Notes under the pieces: generated by a model
Told to the model about the DNA's origin: nothing
The model's database searches: none
What the model saw: the letters and a program-made list of their open reading frames with translations, nothing else
Assembly (NCBI RefSeq): GCF_017741815.1
Contig: NZ_JAGHMF010000008.1
Coordinates: forward strand, 186,001 to 250,000
Length of the DNA stretch: 64,000 bases
Direction of reading: 5' to 3'
From: Rhizobium sp. 16-488-2b
GTDB taxonomy: Bacteria; Pseudomonadota; Alphaproteobacteria; Rhizobiales; Rhizobiaceae
In this document: piece by piece, positions 55,114 through 63,427 of the stretch
Layout of the letters: every line of letters begins with the position of its first letter
Numbering within the stretch: the first letter of the stretch is position 1
Program-made: the position numbers and the translations under genes

Positions 55114-56370
55114 ATGACATCCTTTCACAAGACAGACCGGGACCGACTGCAGCAGGATTTCGACGCGCTGGCCGATATCACCGAGCCGGGCATCCCCTGG
55201 ACCCGGCGCTCGTTCACGCCGATGTTCCTCAGGGGCCGCGCGTTTCTCGAGAAGCGTTTTGCCGAGGAAGGCCTGACCACCTCAATCGATGCGTCGGGCA
55301 ACCTGATCGGCCGTTGGCAGGGTACCGACCCGACGTTGCCGGTGCTGATGACCGGTTCGCACAGCGACACCGTCCCGAGCGGCGGCCGTTTCGACGGCAT
55401 TGCCGGTATCCTCTGCGGGCTTGCGGCCATCCGGGTTCTGCGCGAGGCGGGCTATCGCCCGCGGCATACGATCGAACTCGTCGATTTCCTCGCCGAGGAG
55501 CCCAGCGAATGGGGCCTGTCCTGCGTCGGCAGCCGCGGCATGGCCGGCGCGCTCGGTCCGGAGCATCTGGCCATGAAAGGCCCAGGCGGCGAGGAGCTTG
55601 GCGATGCGATCAGCCGCGTCGGCGGCGCGCCGGAGCGTATCCGTCAGCATCAGCGCACCGATATCGGCCGTTTCGTCGAAATTCATATCGAGCAGGGTCC
55701 CGTTCTTGAACGGCTGAACGTGCCGATCGGCATCGTCACCGCCATTGCCGGCATCGCGCGTCTGCGGATCCGCATCGAAGGCGAAGCCGCTCATGCAGGC
55801 ACCGCGCCGATGACGATGCGCGCCGATGCCGGAATTGCCATGGCGGCGCTGGTGGTGCGACTGCGCGATGCGGCGCGCGCTGTCGAGGCCAAAGGCCATT
55901 TCACCGCCACGACCGGCATCATCAAATTCGAACCTGGCGGCGCGAATGTCGTGCCGGGTGCTGCCGAAGCCATCGTCGATATCCGCGCCGAGAACGACCA
56001 GGCGATGGACGATTTCCTGGCGCTTGCCGATGAACTGGCTGAGAAGGCGGCGGCGCAGGAAGGCTGCAGGGTCATCGCCGTCGAGCGATTGAGCAGAACC
56101 TTCGCCGTTGCCTGTGATCCGGCTCTTCGCGGCGTGATCGAATCCGGTGCCGGCGACCTTGGGCTTGGCACCTTGCCGCTCGCATCCGGCGCCGGTCACG
56201 ACGCCGCCTTCGTGGCCCAACTTGCCCCCGCCGCGATGATCTTCGTGCCGTCAAAGGACGGCAAGAGCCATACGCCGGAAGAGTGGACCGATACCGAAGC
56301 CATTGCGCTCGCCGCTGACCTCCTGACCCGCACGCTCGTGCGGCTCGACACGCAACCCGACGCGCCCTGA
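55114..56370 (+). CDS. Zn-dependent N-carbamoylase / allantoate amidohydrolase family (M20) enzyme
   Basis: Metal-dependent amidohydrolase of 418 residues related to HyuC/AmaB N-carbamoyl-L-amino-acid hydrolases, AllC and beta-ureidopropionase. Metal ligands are in GSHSDTVPSGGRFDG near residues 86-100, EEPSEWGLSCVGSRGM near 128 and EIHIEQGPVLE near 190. The AGTAPMTMRADA loop of the dimerisation domain is present near 228. It starts 7 bases after the hydantoinase-like stop. It probably opens the carbamoyl product of that enzyme to an amino acid plus ammonia and CO2. Confidence 0.9.
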   Translation: MTSFHKTDRDRLQQDFDALADITEPGIPWTRRSFTPMFLRGRAFLEKRFAEEGLTTSIDASGNLIGRWQGTDPTLPVLMTGSHSDTVPSGGRFDGIAGILCGLAAIRVLREAGYRPRHTIELVDFLAEEPSEWGLSCVGSRGMAGALGPEHLAMKGPGGEELGDAISRVGGAPERIRQHQRTDIGRFVEIHIEQGPVLERLNVPIGIVTAIAGIARLRIRIEGEAAHAGTAPMTMRADAGIAMAALVVRLRDAARAVEAKGHFTATTGIIKFEPGGANVVPGAAEAIVDIRAENDQAMDDFLALADELAEKAAAQEGCRVIAVERLSRTFAVACDPALRGVIESGAGDLGLGTLPLASGAGHDAAFVAQLAPAAMIFVPSKDGKSHTPEEWTDTEAIALAADLLTRTLVRLDTQPDAP

Positions 56371-56433
56371 CCAATCCCGAAACATCCTCGACACAGCAAG
56401 GTCGAGCCCCAATCACCTGAAGGACACTGAAAA

Positions 56434-58047
56434 ATGGAAACCATCATTCTCGACGGCGACAGCCTGACAATCGAGCAGGTCGTCAAGATCGCCCGCGAAA
56501 ACGTGCAGGTCGAGATCGCGCCTGCCGCGCGTGCCGAAATCTCCAAGAAGCGCGCCTATATCGAAGAGAACTGGCTGACCGAAAACGCGCCTGCGACCTA
56601 CGGCTTCAACACCGGCGTCGGCAAGCTGAAGGACTACAAGATCAACCAGGCGGACAACGAGCAGTTCCAGCTGAACATCGTGCTTTCGCATTGCTCGGGC
56701 ATCGGCGAGCCGGCCTCGGAGGAAATCGTTCGCGCCATGATGGCCGTGCGCATCAACGCATTTTGCGTCGGCGTCTCGGGCCTTCGCATGGAAGTCGTCG
56801 ATCGCCTCGTACAGATGCTCAACAAGGGCGTTCACCCGGTCGTGCCGATCCAGGGTTCGGTCGGCGCGTCGGGCGACCTTGCTCCTCTGGCCCATATGGT
56901 TTCCGTGCTGATCGGATACGAAGAAGCAGAAGCGATCTACAACGGCGAACGCATGCCGGCGCCGAAGGCGCTCGAACTCGCCGGCATCTCGCCAGTCACC
57001 TTTGAGCTGAAGGCGAAGGATTGCCTCGCGCTCATCAACGGCAACAGCCTGTGCGCCGGCATGGCCTCGCTGACGCTGTTCGACGCCGAGCGGCTGATGA
57101 AGACCGCCGATGCGATCGGCGCGCTCAGCTTGGAAGCGATCCGCGGCGAGCAGGCTGCCTTCGACGCTCGTATCCACGAGGTCCGCAAGCAGCCCGGACA
57201 AATCCTGACCGCAGAGAACATCCGCCGCCTCATCGAGGGAACGCGCCGGGCGTCGGAATCGGCGCGCGCCGTCCATCTAGAGGACGACATCCTGCACCCC
57301 ACCTATCATCCGCGCGTGCAGGACCAATATTCTTTCCGCTGCCTGCCGCAGGTCCACGGCAGCTGCCGCGACCAGCTTGAGCATGCCAAGACGATCATTA
57401 CCCGCGAACTGAACGCCGCCACCGACAACCCGCTGGTCTTCTGGAATGAAACGGGTGCACTCGAATTCCTCTCCGGCGGCAACTTCCATTGCGAGCCGAT
57501 CGCGTTTGCGATGGACCTCATGGCCATCGCGCTTGTCGAGATCGGCAACATCTCCGAACGCCGCCTCTTCGCGCTCTGCGACACGACGCTCAACTACGGC
57601 CTGCCCCCGAACCTCGCCGGCAAGCCGATCGGCCTGAACTACGGCTACGGCATCATCTCGACCGCCGCCGCCGCCGTCGCTTCCGAAAACAAGACACTCG
57701 CCTTCCCGTCGGTTGCCGACACGATCCCCACCAAGAGCAGCCAGGAAGACCATGTGTCGATGGCGGCGTGGTCATGCCGCAAGGCCCAGCAGGTTCTCGA
57801 CAACCTGCCGAAGATCATCGGCGTCGAATGCCTGCTGGCGACGAAGGCGATCTTCCTGACCCGCCAACCGCTCGGCGGCTTCAAGCTCGGCAAGGGCACG
57901 CAGGCGCTCTACGACGCTCTCGCCGCGGTCATCCCGCTGCAGGACGGTGATGGCTACATGCAAAAGCAGATCAAGCCGGCATTCGCGATGGTCACCGAAG
58001 GCAAGGTCCTCGACACGGTGGAAGCGGCGATCGGCGCGCTGCGCTGA
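56434..58047 (+). CDS. histidine-ammonia-lyase-like aromatic amino-acid lyase (MIO enzyme)
   Basis: Ammonia lyase of 537 residues. The MIO-forming Ala-Ser-Gly triad is in GSVGASGDLAPLAHM near residues 140-154. The catalytic tyrosine is in TYGFNTGVG near 56, the substrate-pocket pair SH lies in LSHCSGIGEP near 85, and the QEDHVSM segment with its glutamate is near 435. The SH pair and QED segment resemble histidine ammonia-lyases more than Phe/Tyr lyases. The next hut genes (hutU, hutI, hutG) are absent here, and the company is hydantoinase, carbamoylase and UbiD. The substrate may be a histidine-like or other amino acid, so plain HAL is not certain. Confidence 0.88.
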   Translation: METIILDGDSLTIEQVVKIARENVQVEIAPAARAEISKKRAYIEENWLTENAPATYGFNTGVGKLKDYKINQADNEQFQLNIVLSHCSGIGEPASEEIVRAMMAVRINAFCVGVSGLRMEVVDRLVQMLNKGVHPVVPIQGSVGASGDLAPLAHMVSVLIGYEEAEAIYNGERMPAPKALELAGISPVTFELKAKDCLALINGNSLCAGMASLTLFDAERLMKTADAIGALSLEAIRGEQAAFDARIHEVRKQPGQILTAENIRRLIEGTRRASESARAVHLEDDILHPTYHPRVQDQYSFRCLPQVHGSCRDQLEHAKTIITRELNAATDNPLVFWNETGALEFLSGGNFHCEPIAFAMDLMAIALVEIGNISERRLFALCDTTLNYGLPPNLAGKPIGLNYGYGIISTAAAAVASENKTLAFPSVADTIPTKSSQEDHVSMAAWSCRKAQQVLDNLPKIIGVECLLATKAIFLTRQPLGGFKLGKGTQALYDALAAVIPLQDGDGYMQKQIKPAFAMVTEGKVLDTVEAAIGALR

Positions 58048-58054
58048 GCAAGCC

Positions 58055-58088
58055 ATGGGGAAAGGGGCGCCACGTCCCCTCTCCCCAT
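58055..58088 (+). terminator. long stem-loop after the ammonia-lyase gene
   Basis: ATGGGGAAAGGGG (58055-58067) pairs with CCCCTCTCCCCAT (58076-58088) with one mismatch and an 8-base loop. It begins 7 bases after the stop. No T-run follows, so it may be a Rho-type or stabilising 3' structure; I list it as terminator-like. It would separate the operon from the regulator gene that follows. Confidence 0.45.
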
Positions 58089-58139
58089 CCATGAGCCACA
58101 CGACCGCAGGATGCTGAAAATCCGCGCTTGAGAGTCCCG

Positions 58140-60014
58140 ATGGCGGCGCATATCCTTTCCGGCATGGACAAAATCAGTGTCGAACTGCGGCTTCTGGCGA
58201 GTTTCGTATCAGCGTGCCAGCATTCCAGGGTTTCGGAAGCCGCATTGGCCCTTGGGCATACGCCTTCGGCGCTCAGCACCGCCCTGCACAATCTGGAGGA
58301 ACGTTTCGGGCTGCGCCTGTTCGTGCGCCAAGGAAGCTCCCTCGGGTTGCTTCCGGCTGCTTTCTGGCTTTTCCGCAACGCCTGCCAGCTCCTCTATCTT
58401 GAATCCTACGCGCGCGGCACGCTGTCCCTGCCGCATTCGAAGCTCGATCGGCTGGTTGTCCGGCTGGACCTCAGCCCCGCGATCGGCCGCTTTTCCAAGG
58501 CGCTGGTGCGGGCGACACTGGAGCTGACGAAGCGGCACCCGGAGACCTTCGTGGAATGGCGCTTCGCCGGCCTGCAGGACCGACCGCAAGACGATATCTT
58601 CCCGGAAAAATCAGGCGTTGCATTTGCCGGCAGTGACGAAACCATCTCGATATCCTATCAGCAGCCCGATGGCGCGACGGGCGACGCCTTTCATCTGGCC
58701 AATGACCCTTGGATCATGACCGGCAGCGCGGACAGGGAGATCAGGCTATCCCAGGTGGATGCGCCGATTGTCGTGATGAAAATGCGGCCGCACCTGTTGC
58801 AGGCAATTTCTACTTATGCGCACAACCATTCCCTTGATGGCCGATTGAAGTTCGTTGAGGACGATCCGAGCCAGCTGGGACGTCTGCTCCAGGAGTTTCC
58901 GCAGACCCGCTTTCTGATGCCGGCAAGCCTGATCGCCGATCGCATGGGCTTGTCGCGACTGGATTGGGCACCACTTGCTCCCTTCCTCGGTTCCCCGCTC
59001 CACGGCTTCCAGGAAACCGCGTCATCCGGAAAGGGTCGGCTTTTCCTGGAGATTCTCAAACGGGAACTGGGATCGGCAGAACGCAGCGTCGATTTCGATC
59101 CCCAGATGACCACTAGGCAAATCCAGTACTTCAACCTGAGCTACCGCACCGGCGGTATCGCCGCGGCAGCGCGCGCCGCCCACGGATCTCAATCAGCTGT
59201 CTCGGCGCAAATTCACAAGCTGGAAGCGTCGATCGGGGGCCGTCTGCTGCAGCGCCACCACGAAGGCCAGACGTTGACCGCCGCCGGTTCGAGACTGCTG
59301 CCCTTCACGCTGGCGATCGAGGAACGGCTGTCTTGGCTGATAAGGCAATCCACGGATGTTGCGGCTCATACCCAGGCGAGCATCAAGATCGGCACCCTAC
59401 CCAGTTCCGGCCACGACAGCGCCCTGACTGACAAGATTGCACGCGCGATAACAGCCATTCACGCCAGCCATCCGACCTGGAAGCTCCAGGTTAGCGAGGG
59501 CTCGAACCAAATGCTTCATGAAAAGGTCAAGGCCGGCGACCTCAACCTCGCGATCGTCGGAGCGGCTCAAGCGCAGGCGTCGCGTATATCGCTCGGTCCG
59601 AGCGAACCGCTTTCGGTCGTGGCACACCCCTCGGTTTCCCTTCCCAACCGGCATGAAATGAGTGTGGCCGAAGTCTGCAGTCTTCCCTTGGTTCTCGGAG
59701 CCGGGCAGCTAAGCATCCACCAGATCTTCGCGCAGGCCGCCAAGGCGAAGAAGGTCAGCGTCACGCCGGTCATCGAGGTGGGCTCGCTCGCGCTCGCAAT
59801 CGCCATGGTGCGCAGTTCGCGCCTGTGCACCGTTCTGCCCGCCTCCTCCGTGCGCAAGGATGTCGAGGCCGGCCTCCTTGCTACGGTGCCCATCAGGAGA
59901 GACGAAGTCCCCGGTGCCCTGTCGATCATATTCTCGTCGGATCGGGCTCTCTCCGATGCCGAGCGGACCATCATTCAGGAACTCGTTCGGATTTTCAAAG
60001 GCGGCCCAGAGTGA
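58140..60014 (+). CDS. tandem (double) LysR-type regulator
   Basis: Protein of about 624 residues, twice the length of a normal LysR-type regulator. The first unit has an HTH at about residues 14-70 (SRVSEAALALGHTPSALSTAL, short part) followed by a divergent effector-like domain to about 300. A second, more canonical HTH lies at about 322-385 (AARAAHGSQSAVSAQIHKLE) with a full LysR substrate-binding domain from about 405 to 620. The ATG at 58140 follows GAGAG; 58164 is an alternative. Same strand as, and directly behind, the catabolic cluster, so it probably regulates it. One polypeptide with two DNA-binding units may mimic a dimer. Confidence 0.88.
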   Translation: MAAHILSGMDKISVELRLLASFVSACQHSRVSEAALALGHTPSALSTALHNLEERFGLRLFVRQGSSLGLLPAAFWLFRNACQLLYLESYARGTLSLPHSKLDRLVVRLDLSPAIGRFSKALVRATLELTKRHPETFVEWRFAGLQDRPQDDIFPEKSGVAFAGSDETISISYQQPDGATGDAFHLANDPWIMTGSADREIRLSQVDAPIVVMKMRPHLLQAISTYAHNHSLDGRLKFVEDDPSQLGRLLQEFPQTRFLMPASLIADRMGLSRLDWAPLAPFLGSPLHGFQETASSGKGRLFLEILKRELGSAERSVDFDPQMTTRQIQYFNLSYRTGGIAAAARAAHGSQSAVSAQIHKLEASIGGRLLQRHHEGQTLTAAGSRLLPFTLAIEERLSWLIRQSTDVAAHTQASIKIGTLPSSGHDSALTDKIARAITAIHASHPTWKLQVSEGSNQMLHEKVKAGDLNLAIVGAAQAQASRISLGPSEPLSVVAHPSVSLPNRHEMSVAEVCSLPLVLGAGQLSIHQIFAQAAKAKKVSVTPVIEVGSLALAIAMVRSSRLCTVLPASSVRKDVEAGLLATVPIRRDEVPGALSIIFSSDRALSDAERTIIQELVRIFKGGPE

Positions 60015-60203
60015 GCCACCGGTACGACTTCGACAGACCGTCATGCGACTTCCGGTCATTTGTTATAGTCACCTGGCGCTAAGAGCCGTCAAGGTCGCTG
60101 CTGGGCTTGCGTCACGATCGCGATCACGGCTAACACAGGCCCTGATGTAGATGCCGGATCACCCAGATGATCGCGAAGAGCAGAAAGATGTGGATCCTAG
60201 TGT

Positions 60204-60881
60204 ATGAGCAAGAAACCCGACCACTCCGCGGACCTCCTTGTGACAGAGAAGGACGGCGTGGTGGCAAGGCTCGTCGTGCGCGGCGCGGTTCGTCGTCCCG
60301 ATGCTTTACAACGCTTTCTGACTGCCTTTGCGTCTGTAATGCTCTCCTCCAATGCGTGTCCAACGGCAAGCTTCATCGCGGGCAAGGTCCTTCAGCGGAC
60401 CGAACGAACGGGTGTTTTCAATCTCGATGAAGCGGCGCAGCGCAAGCAATCGTTCGAAACCGCTTTACGCCACGCTCAAAAGTCCGGTTTGCCACTTCGA
60501 AGCTTGGCCACGGAACTCGCCCATCTAAGTCGATACATCGTTTGGCAAAGCGGTCGGTCCGGGCCATTTGCCAGCGTGAACTTCTCGAAAGCACATGCAC
60601 ACAGCGTCTTGGTTGGCCCGTCGGGAATTGAAACCCGCCCGGACATTCGGATTTGTCTGATCCTTATGGAACCGTATACGCGCTTTCCCGACAATGTGCA
60701 GGCCCGCTCCAAGGCCTTCGTACTTCTAAGTCCCTCTGAGATTTGCATCGACGGGGAAGAATGGCTGAAAGCTGACGCTGGATCGGTTTTTGCGGTCGAG
60801 GCAAAACAGACATTCGCGATACGATGCACCTCTCAGCCATTGCTCGCCATCTGGTGCCAGCTGGAGGAGGGTTTCAAGTAA
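60204..60881 (+). CDS. cupin-like protein resembling DMSP-lyase family, metal ligands missing
   Basis: Predicted 225-residue protein. The N-terminal 110 residues are helical. The C-terminal 100 residues align by eye with the cupin of DddQ/DddW-type dimethylsulfoniopropionate lyase-family proteins: a GPSGIETRPDIRICLILMEP segment (short part: RPDIRICLILMEPYT), FVLLSPSEICIDGEEW, and the conserved end SQPLLAIWCQL. The histidine/glutamate metal ligands expected between FPDN and FVLL, and in the second cupin motif, are replaced. GC is lower than in the neighbours. A lyase activity is unlikely; a binding or regulatory role is possible. Assignment is tentative. Confidence 0.6.
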   Translation: MSKKPDHSADLLVTEKDGVVARLVVRGAVRRPDALQRFLTAFASVMLSSNACPTASFIAGKVLQRTERTGVFNLDEAAQRKQSFETALRHAQKSGLPLRSLATELAHLSRYIVWQSGRSGPFASVNFSKAHAHSVLVGPSGIETRPDIRICLILMEPYTRFPDNVQARSKAFVLLSPSEICIDGEEWLKADAGSVFAVEAKQTFAIRCTSQPLLAIWCQLEEGFK

Positions 60882-61010
60882 CCCGCTGAATATCCTAAGG
60901 CCGCGTCAAGTGCGGCCCGACGCTCTTCGCCGAGCGTCAGAATTTCGCCGTGTGAATGCATCCGCACCCCAAGAAGCGCTTTCAGATCTCCAGCAAAGAG
61001 GCACTCAAGT

Positions 61011-61589
61011 TCAGGTATGGGATATGGGTTCGCCCAATGTATGCATCAGCCTGTTCGCCCATCCGAAAATCGCCGTCGACAGGATGAGATCGAGAATTTC
61101 TGTCTCGTCGAGGCCGACGGCCTTGAGGCACCCCATATCCTGCGCAGTGGCAGCCGGCGGGAAAGCGGAGAGTTTGACCGAGAAATCGAAGATTGCCTGC
61201 TCGCGCGCCGGCAGTTTGGCCTCCGTCTCGTGGGCGAAGATTTCCTCGACGATTTCGGTCGTCTTGGTCGCCTGATTGAAATGACGGGCATGCACGGCGA
61301 TGCAGTAGATGCAGCGATTGACGATCGAGGAGCCGATTGCGCCGAGTTCGCGGCCGCCGCGATCCAGCCCATCCCTGCCATACATGATGCCGTTGAACAG
61401 CGGCGAACGATGCAGCAAGGATTCCGGATCATGGGCAAGCGTCAGGACATAATCCGAGACCTTCTTGTTGGCCGGCGTGATCTTCAACGCCTCCAGCTGT
61501 TCCGGCGTCGCCGTCTCCAGATCGATCGGCCTGACGAAGGGCCGCCAGTCGAGAACCTCGGTCGTGTAGTCGTGCACAGCGTCGCTCAT
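61011..61589 (-). CDS. AhpD-like alkylhydroperoxidase / peroxidase-related protein
   Basis: Carboxymuconolactone-decarboxylase-fold protein of 192 residues. The redox CxxC with a downstream histidine is CIYCIAVHARHF near residues 96-107, as in AhpD-like peroxidases. N-terminal WRPFVRPIDLETATPEQLEAL is typical of a family I recall as the 'Avi_7169' peroxidase-type proteins. Last gene of a minus-strand operon; its ATG overlaps the previous CMD-domain gene by 4 bases. Likely protects against or reduces a peroxide formed in the same pathway; substrate unknown. Confidence 0.85.
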   Translation of the reverse strand: MSDAVHDYTTEVLDWRPFVRPIDLETATPEQLEALKITPANKKVSDYVLTLAHDPESLLHRSPLFNGIMYGRDGLDRGGRELGAIGSSIVNRCIYCIAVHARHFNQATKTTEIVEEIFAHETEAKLPAREQAIFDFSVKLSAFPPAATAQDMGCLKAVGLDETEILDLILSTAIFGWANRLMHTLGEPISHT

Positions 61590-62074
61590 CGGGCGATCTC
61601 CATCAAGCGCAGGCCGGCGACGAGGCGGGCCTGATATCCGAGAAAAGCGGCGAGTTCGGCAAGGCGAACGATATCGGCGTCGCTGACGCCTGCCGCATAG
61701 AGCTTTTCGATATCGCCCTTGGTCGCCGTGCGCGGGCGGCAGGTCAGCATATCGGCGTGATCGAGGACCGCCTGCAGCCAGGGATCACCGGACCGGGCAT
61801 CGGGCTCGACGAGACCGACCAGATCGTAGAAATCCTCGCACTGGGTGAAGTGTTCGTAATAGTGATCCTTCATCCGCATGTCGCCGAGGCGCTCGGAGGC
61901 GCGAACGGCGATCAGCGCCCTCAGCGCATGGGAAAGACCGCCGGCTTCGGCCGGTGTCAGCACCGCCTTGCGGCTCGCCTCGGTCAAGACCATCAGCTCG
62001 GCACGGCGGGCCAGAAGCTGTTTCAGCCGGTCGTCGGAATTTTCACCGACCAGGGTTTCGATCAAATCTGTCAT
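61586..62074 (-). CDS. CMD-domain protein (Avi_7170-like)
   Basis: Protein of 162 residues with the carboxymuconolactone-decarboxylase helical fold but without the CxxC pair of AhpD. Landmarks are LSHALRALIAVRASERLGDMRMKDHY (short part: ALIAVRASERLGDMRMKDHY) and ADIVRLAELAAFLGYQARLVAGL. It resembles the family I recall as 'CMD domain protein, Avi_7170', which occurs next to the Avi_7169 peroxidase-type protein, exactly as here. It may be an inactive partner forming a hetero-oligomer. Confidence 0.8.
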   Translation of the reverse strand: MTDLIETLVGENSDDRLKQLLARRAELMVLTEASRKAVLTPAEAGGLSHALRALIAVRASERLGDMRMKDHYYEHFTQCEDFYDLVGLVEPDARSGDPWLQAVLDHADMLTCRPRTATKGDIEKLYAAGVSDADIVRLAELAAFLGYQARLVAGLRLMEIAR

Positions 62075-62137
62075 CTTGAACTTTCACAGGGAATGATGGG
62101 GAGCAGGTCCGAAACGGCCAGGCAGCTGGCCGATTGC

Positions 62138-63427
62138 CTAGACCTCGCGACTGTCCTTGAACCGGTACCAGGGCAGGATCAGCCGGGCGAAACGGGAGGC
62201 GAAGGCATGGAAGGGAACCGCAGGCGGTGCGGTCGGCCGAAGCGCCAGTTCCTCGTCGGCCACGCCGTCGATCGCATCGGCAAGAACCGGCGCCATGGCG
62301 CAGGCCAGTGCCAGCCCGCGTCCGTTGCAGCCGATCCAGGCGCAGAGCCCGTCATCTCGCCGGTGAAGGCGCGGCAGGCGATCGACGGTCATGGCAATGC
62401 GACCGCCCCAGAAGGAGGTCATCGGATTTTCCGGCAGCGCCGGGAACATTTCTTTCAGGCGCTTGCCGACCATGGCCGGGAGCCGCCGCGAGGCACCGAT
62501 CTGAAAGGTGAGCGCACCACCGGAGACGAGCCGCCCGTCGCGTGTCTTGCGGAAATAGCGCAGGTCCATCCGCGTATCCGACGATGCCTCGTCATTCGGC
62601 AAAATTTTCTCGGCTAGTGGACCGAGCGGATCCGTGGCGGCCTGATAGGATGTGACCGGCACGATCGATCGGCGCAGTTCAGGCCAGAGATCGCCGGTAT
62701 GGGCCGCTGTCGCAAGCCCCACCTTGTCGGCGATAACCCGGCCTTGCGGCGTATTGACGATCCAGCCACCGTCTTTGTGCGACAGGCGCGTTGCCGGACT
62801 GTTTTCGCAAATGATCACGCCTTCCGATGCCGCCGCGCGGGCCAGACCGACAGTGAAGGCGTAGGGATTGATGTGACCGCCGCGTCGATGTTCCCAGCCC
62901 CCGCAATAGGCATCCGTGCCAAGCCGTTCGGCAATCTGTGATGCGGAAAGCGCGCCGGTTTCGGCGCCGCTGGCGGCCCATTGGGCGGCGAGCCCGGCCA
63001 CCCGTTTGGCACGGCCGGGCGAATGGGCCGGCTGTACCCAGCTGCTACGGCTTGCATCGCAATCGATGCCGTAGTGTTCCACCAGATCATAAAGCTGATC
63101 GGCAGCGCCCTTAACCAGCTGGATAAAACGTTCGCCCCGTTCACCCGGCCAGACTTTTCGCACGGCATCGGGACCGTGGCGAGTGAGCGCGGAAATGACC
63201 TGACCGTTGGCGCGTCCGGATGCGCCATAACCGACGCGTGTTGCTTCCAGCACGATGACGCGGCGACCGCGGCGAGCGAGTTCGAGTGCCGTCGCAAGGC
63301 CGGAAATCCCGCCACCGACGATGACCACGTCGGCCCTCGCCTCGCCCTTCAGCGACGGTGCCTCGAATGTCTCGCGCGACAGCGACATCCATAGCGGGGA
63401 CGGCTTATCCGAAGGCCATGACGTCAT
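62138..63427 (-). CDS. FAD-dependent oxidoreductase (DAO family)
   Basis: Flavoprotein of 429 residues. The FAD-binding motif VVIVGGGISGLATALELARRG (short: GGGISGLATALELAR) lies near residue 34-55, preceded by about 30 residues; the arginine-rich GYGASGRANGQVI near 68-80 and the C-terminal GCNGRGLALACAMAPVLADAI near 370 are typical of the DadA/PuuB/amine oxidase-like DAO family. It overlaps the VOC-protein gene by 4 bases. Probably oxidises an amine or amino acid and makes hydrogen peroxide, which would fit the AhpD-like gene downstream; substrate unknown. Confidence 0.92.
   Translation of the reverse strand: MTSWPSDKPSPLWMSLSRETFEAPSLKGEARADVVIVGGGISGLATALELARRGRRVIVLEATRVGYGASGRANGQVISALTRHGPDAVRKVWPGERGERFIQLVKGAADQLYDLVEHYGIDCDASRSSWVQPAHSPGRAKRVAGLAAQWAASGAETGALSASQIAERLGTDAYCGGWEHRRGGHINPYAFTVGLARAAASEGVIICENSPATRLSHKDGGWIVNTPQGRVIADKVGLATAAHTGDLWPELRRSIVPVTSYQAATDPLGPLAEKILPNDEASSDTRMDLRYFRKTRDGRLVSGGALTFQIGASRRLPAMVGKRLKEMFPALPENPMTSFWGGRIAMTVDRLPRLHRRDDGLCAWIGCNGRGLALACAMAPVLADAIDGVADEELALRPTAPPAVPFHAFASRFARLILPWYRFKDSREV

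Noticed and set aside
56434..58047. Plain hutH as the name of the ammonia-lyase gene
   Set aside because: No other hut gene is present nearby and the cluster suggests a different substrate, so the symbol was withheld.
60130..60369. Minus-strand open frame ending in a hydrophobic segment near 60130-60200
   Set aside because: Most of it is antisense to the cupin-like gene, and no start codon with a ribosome site lies near the hydrophobic part.
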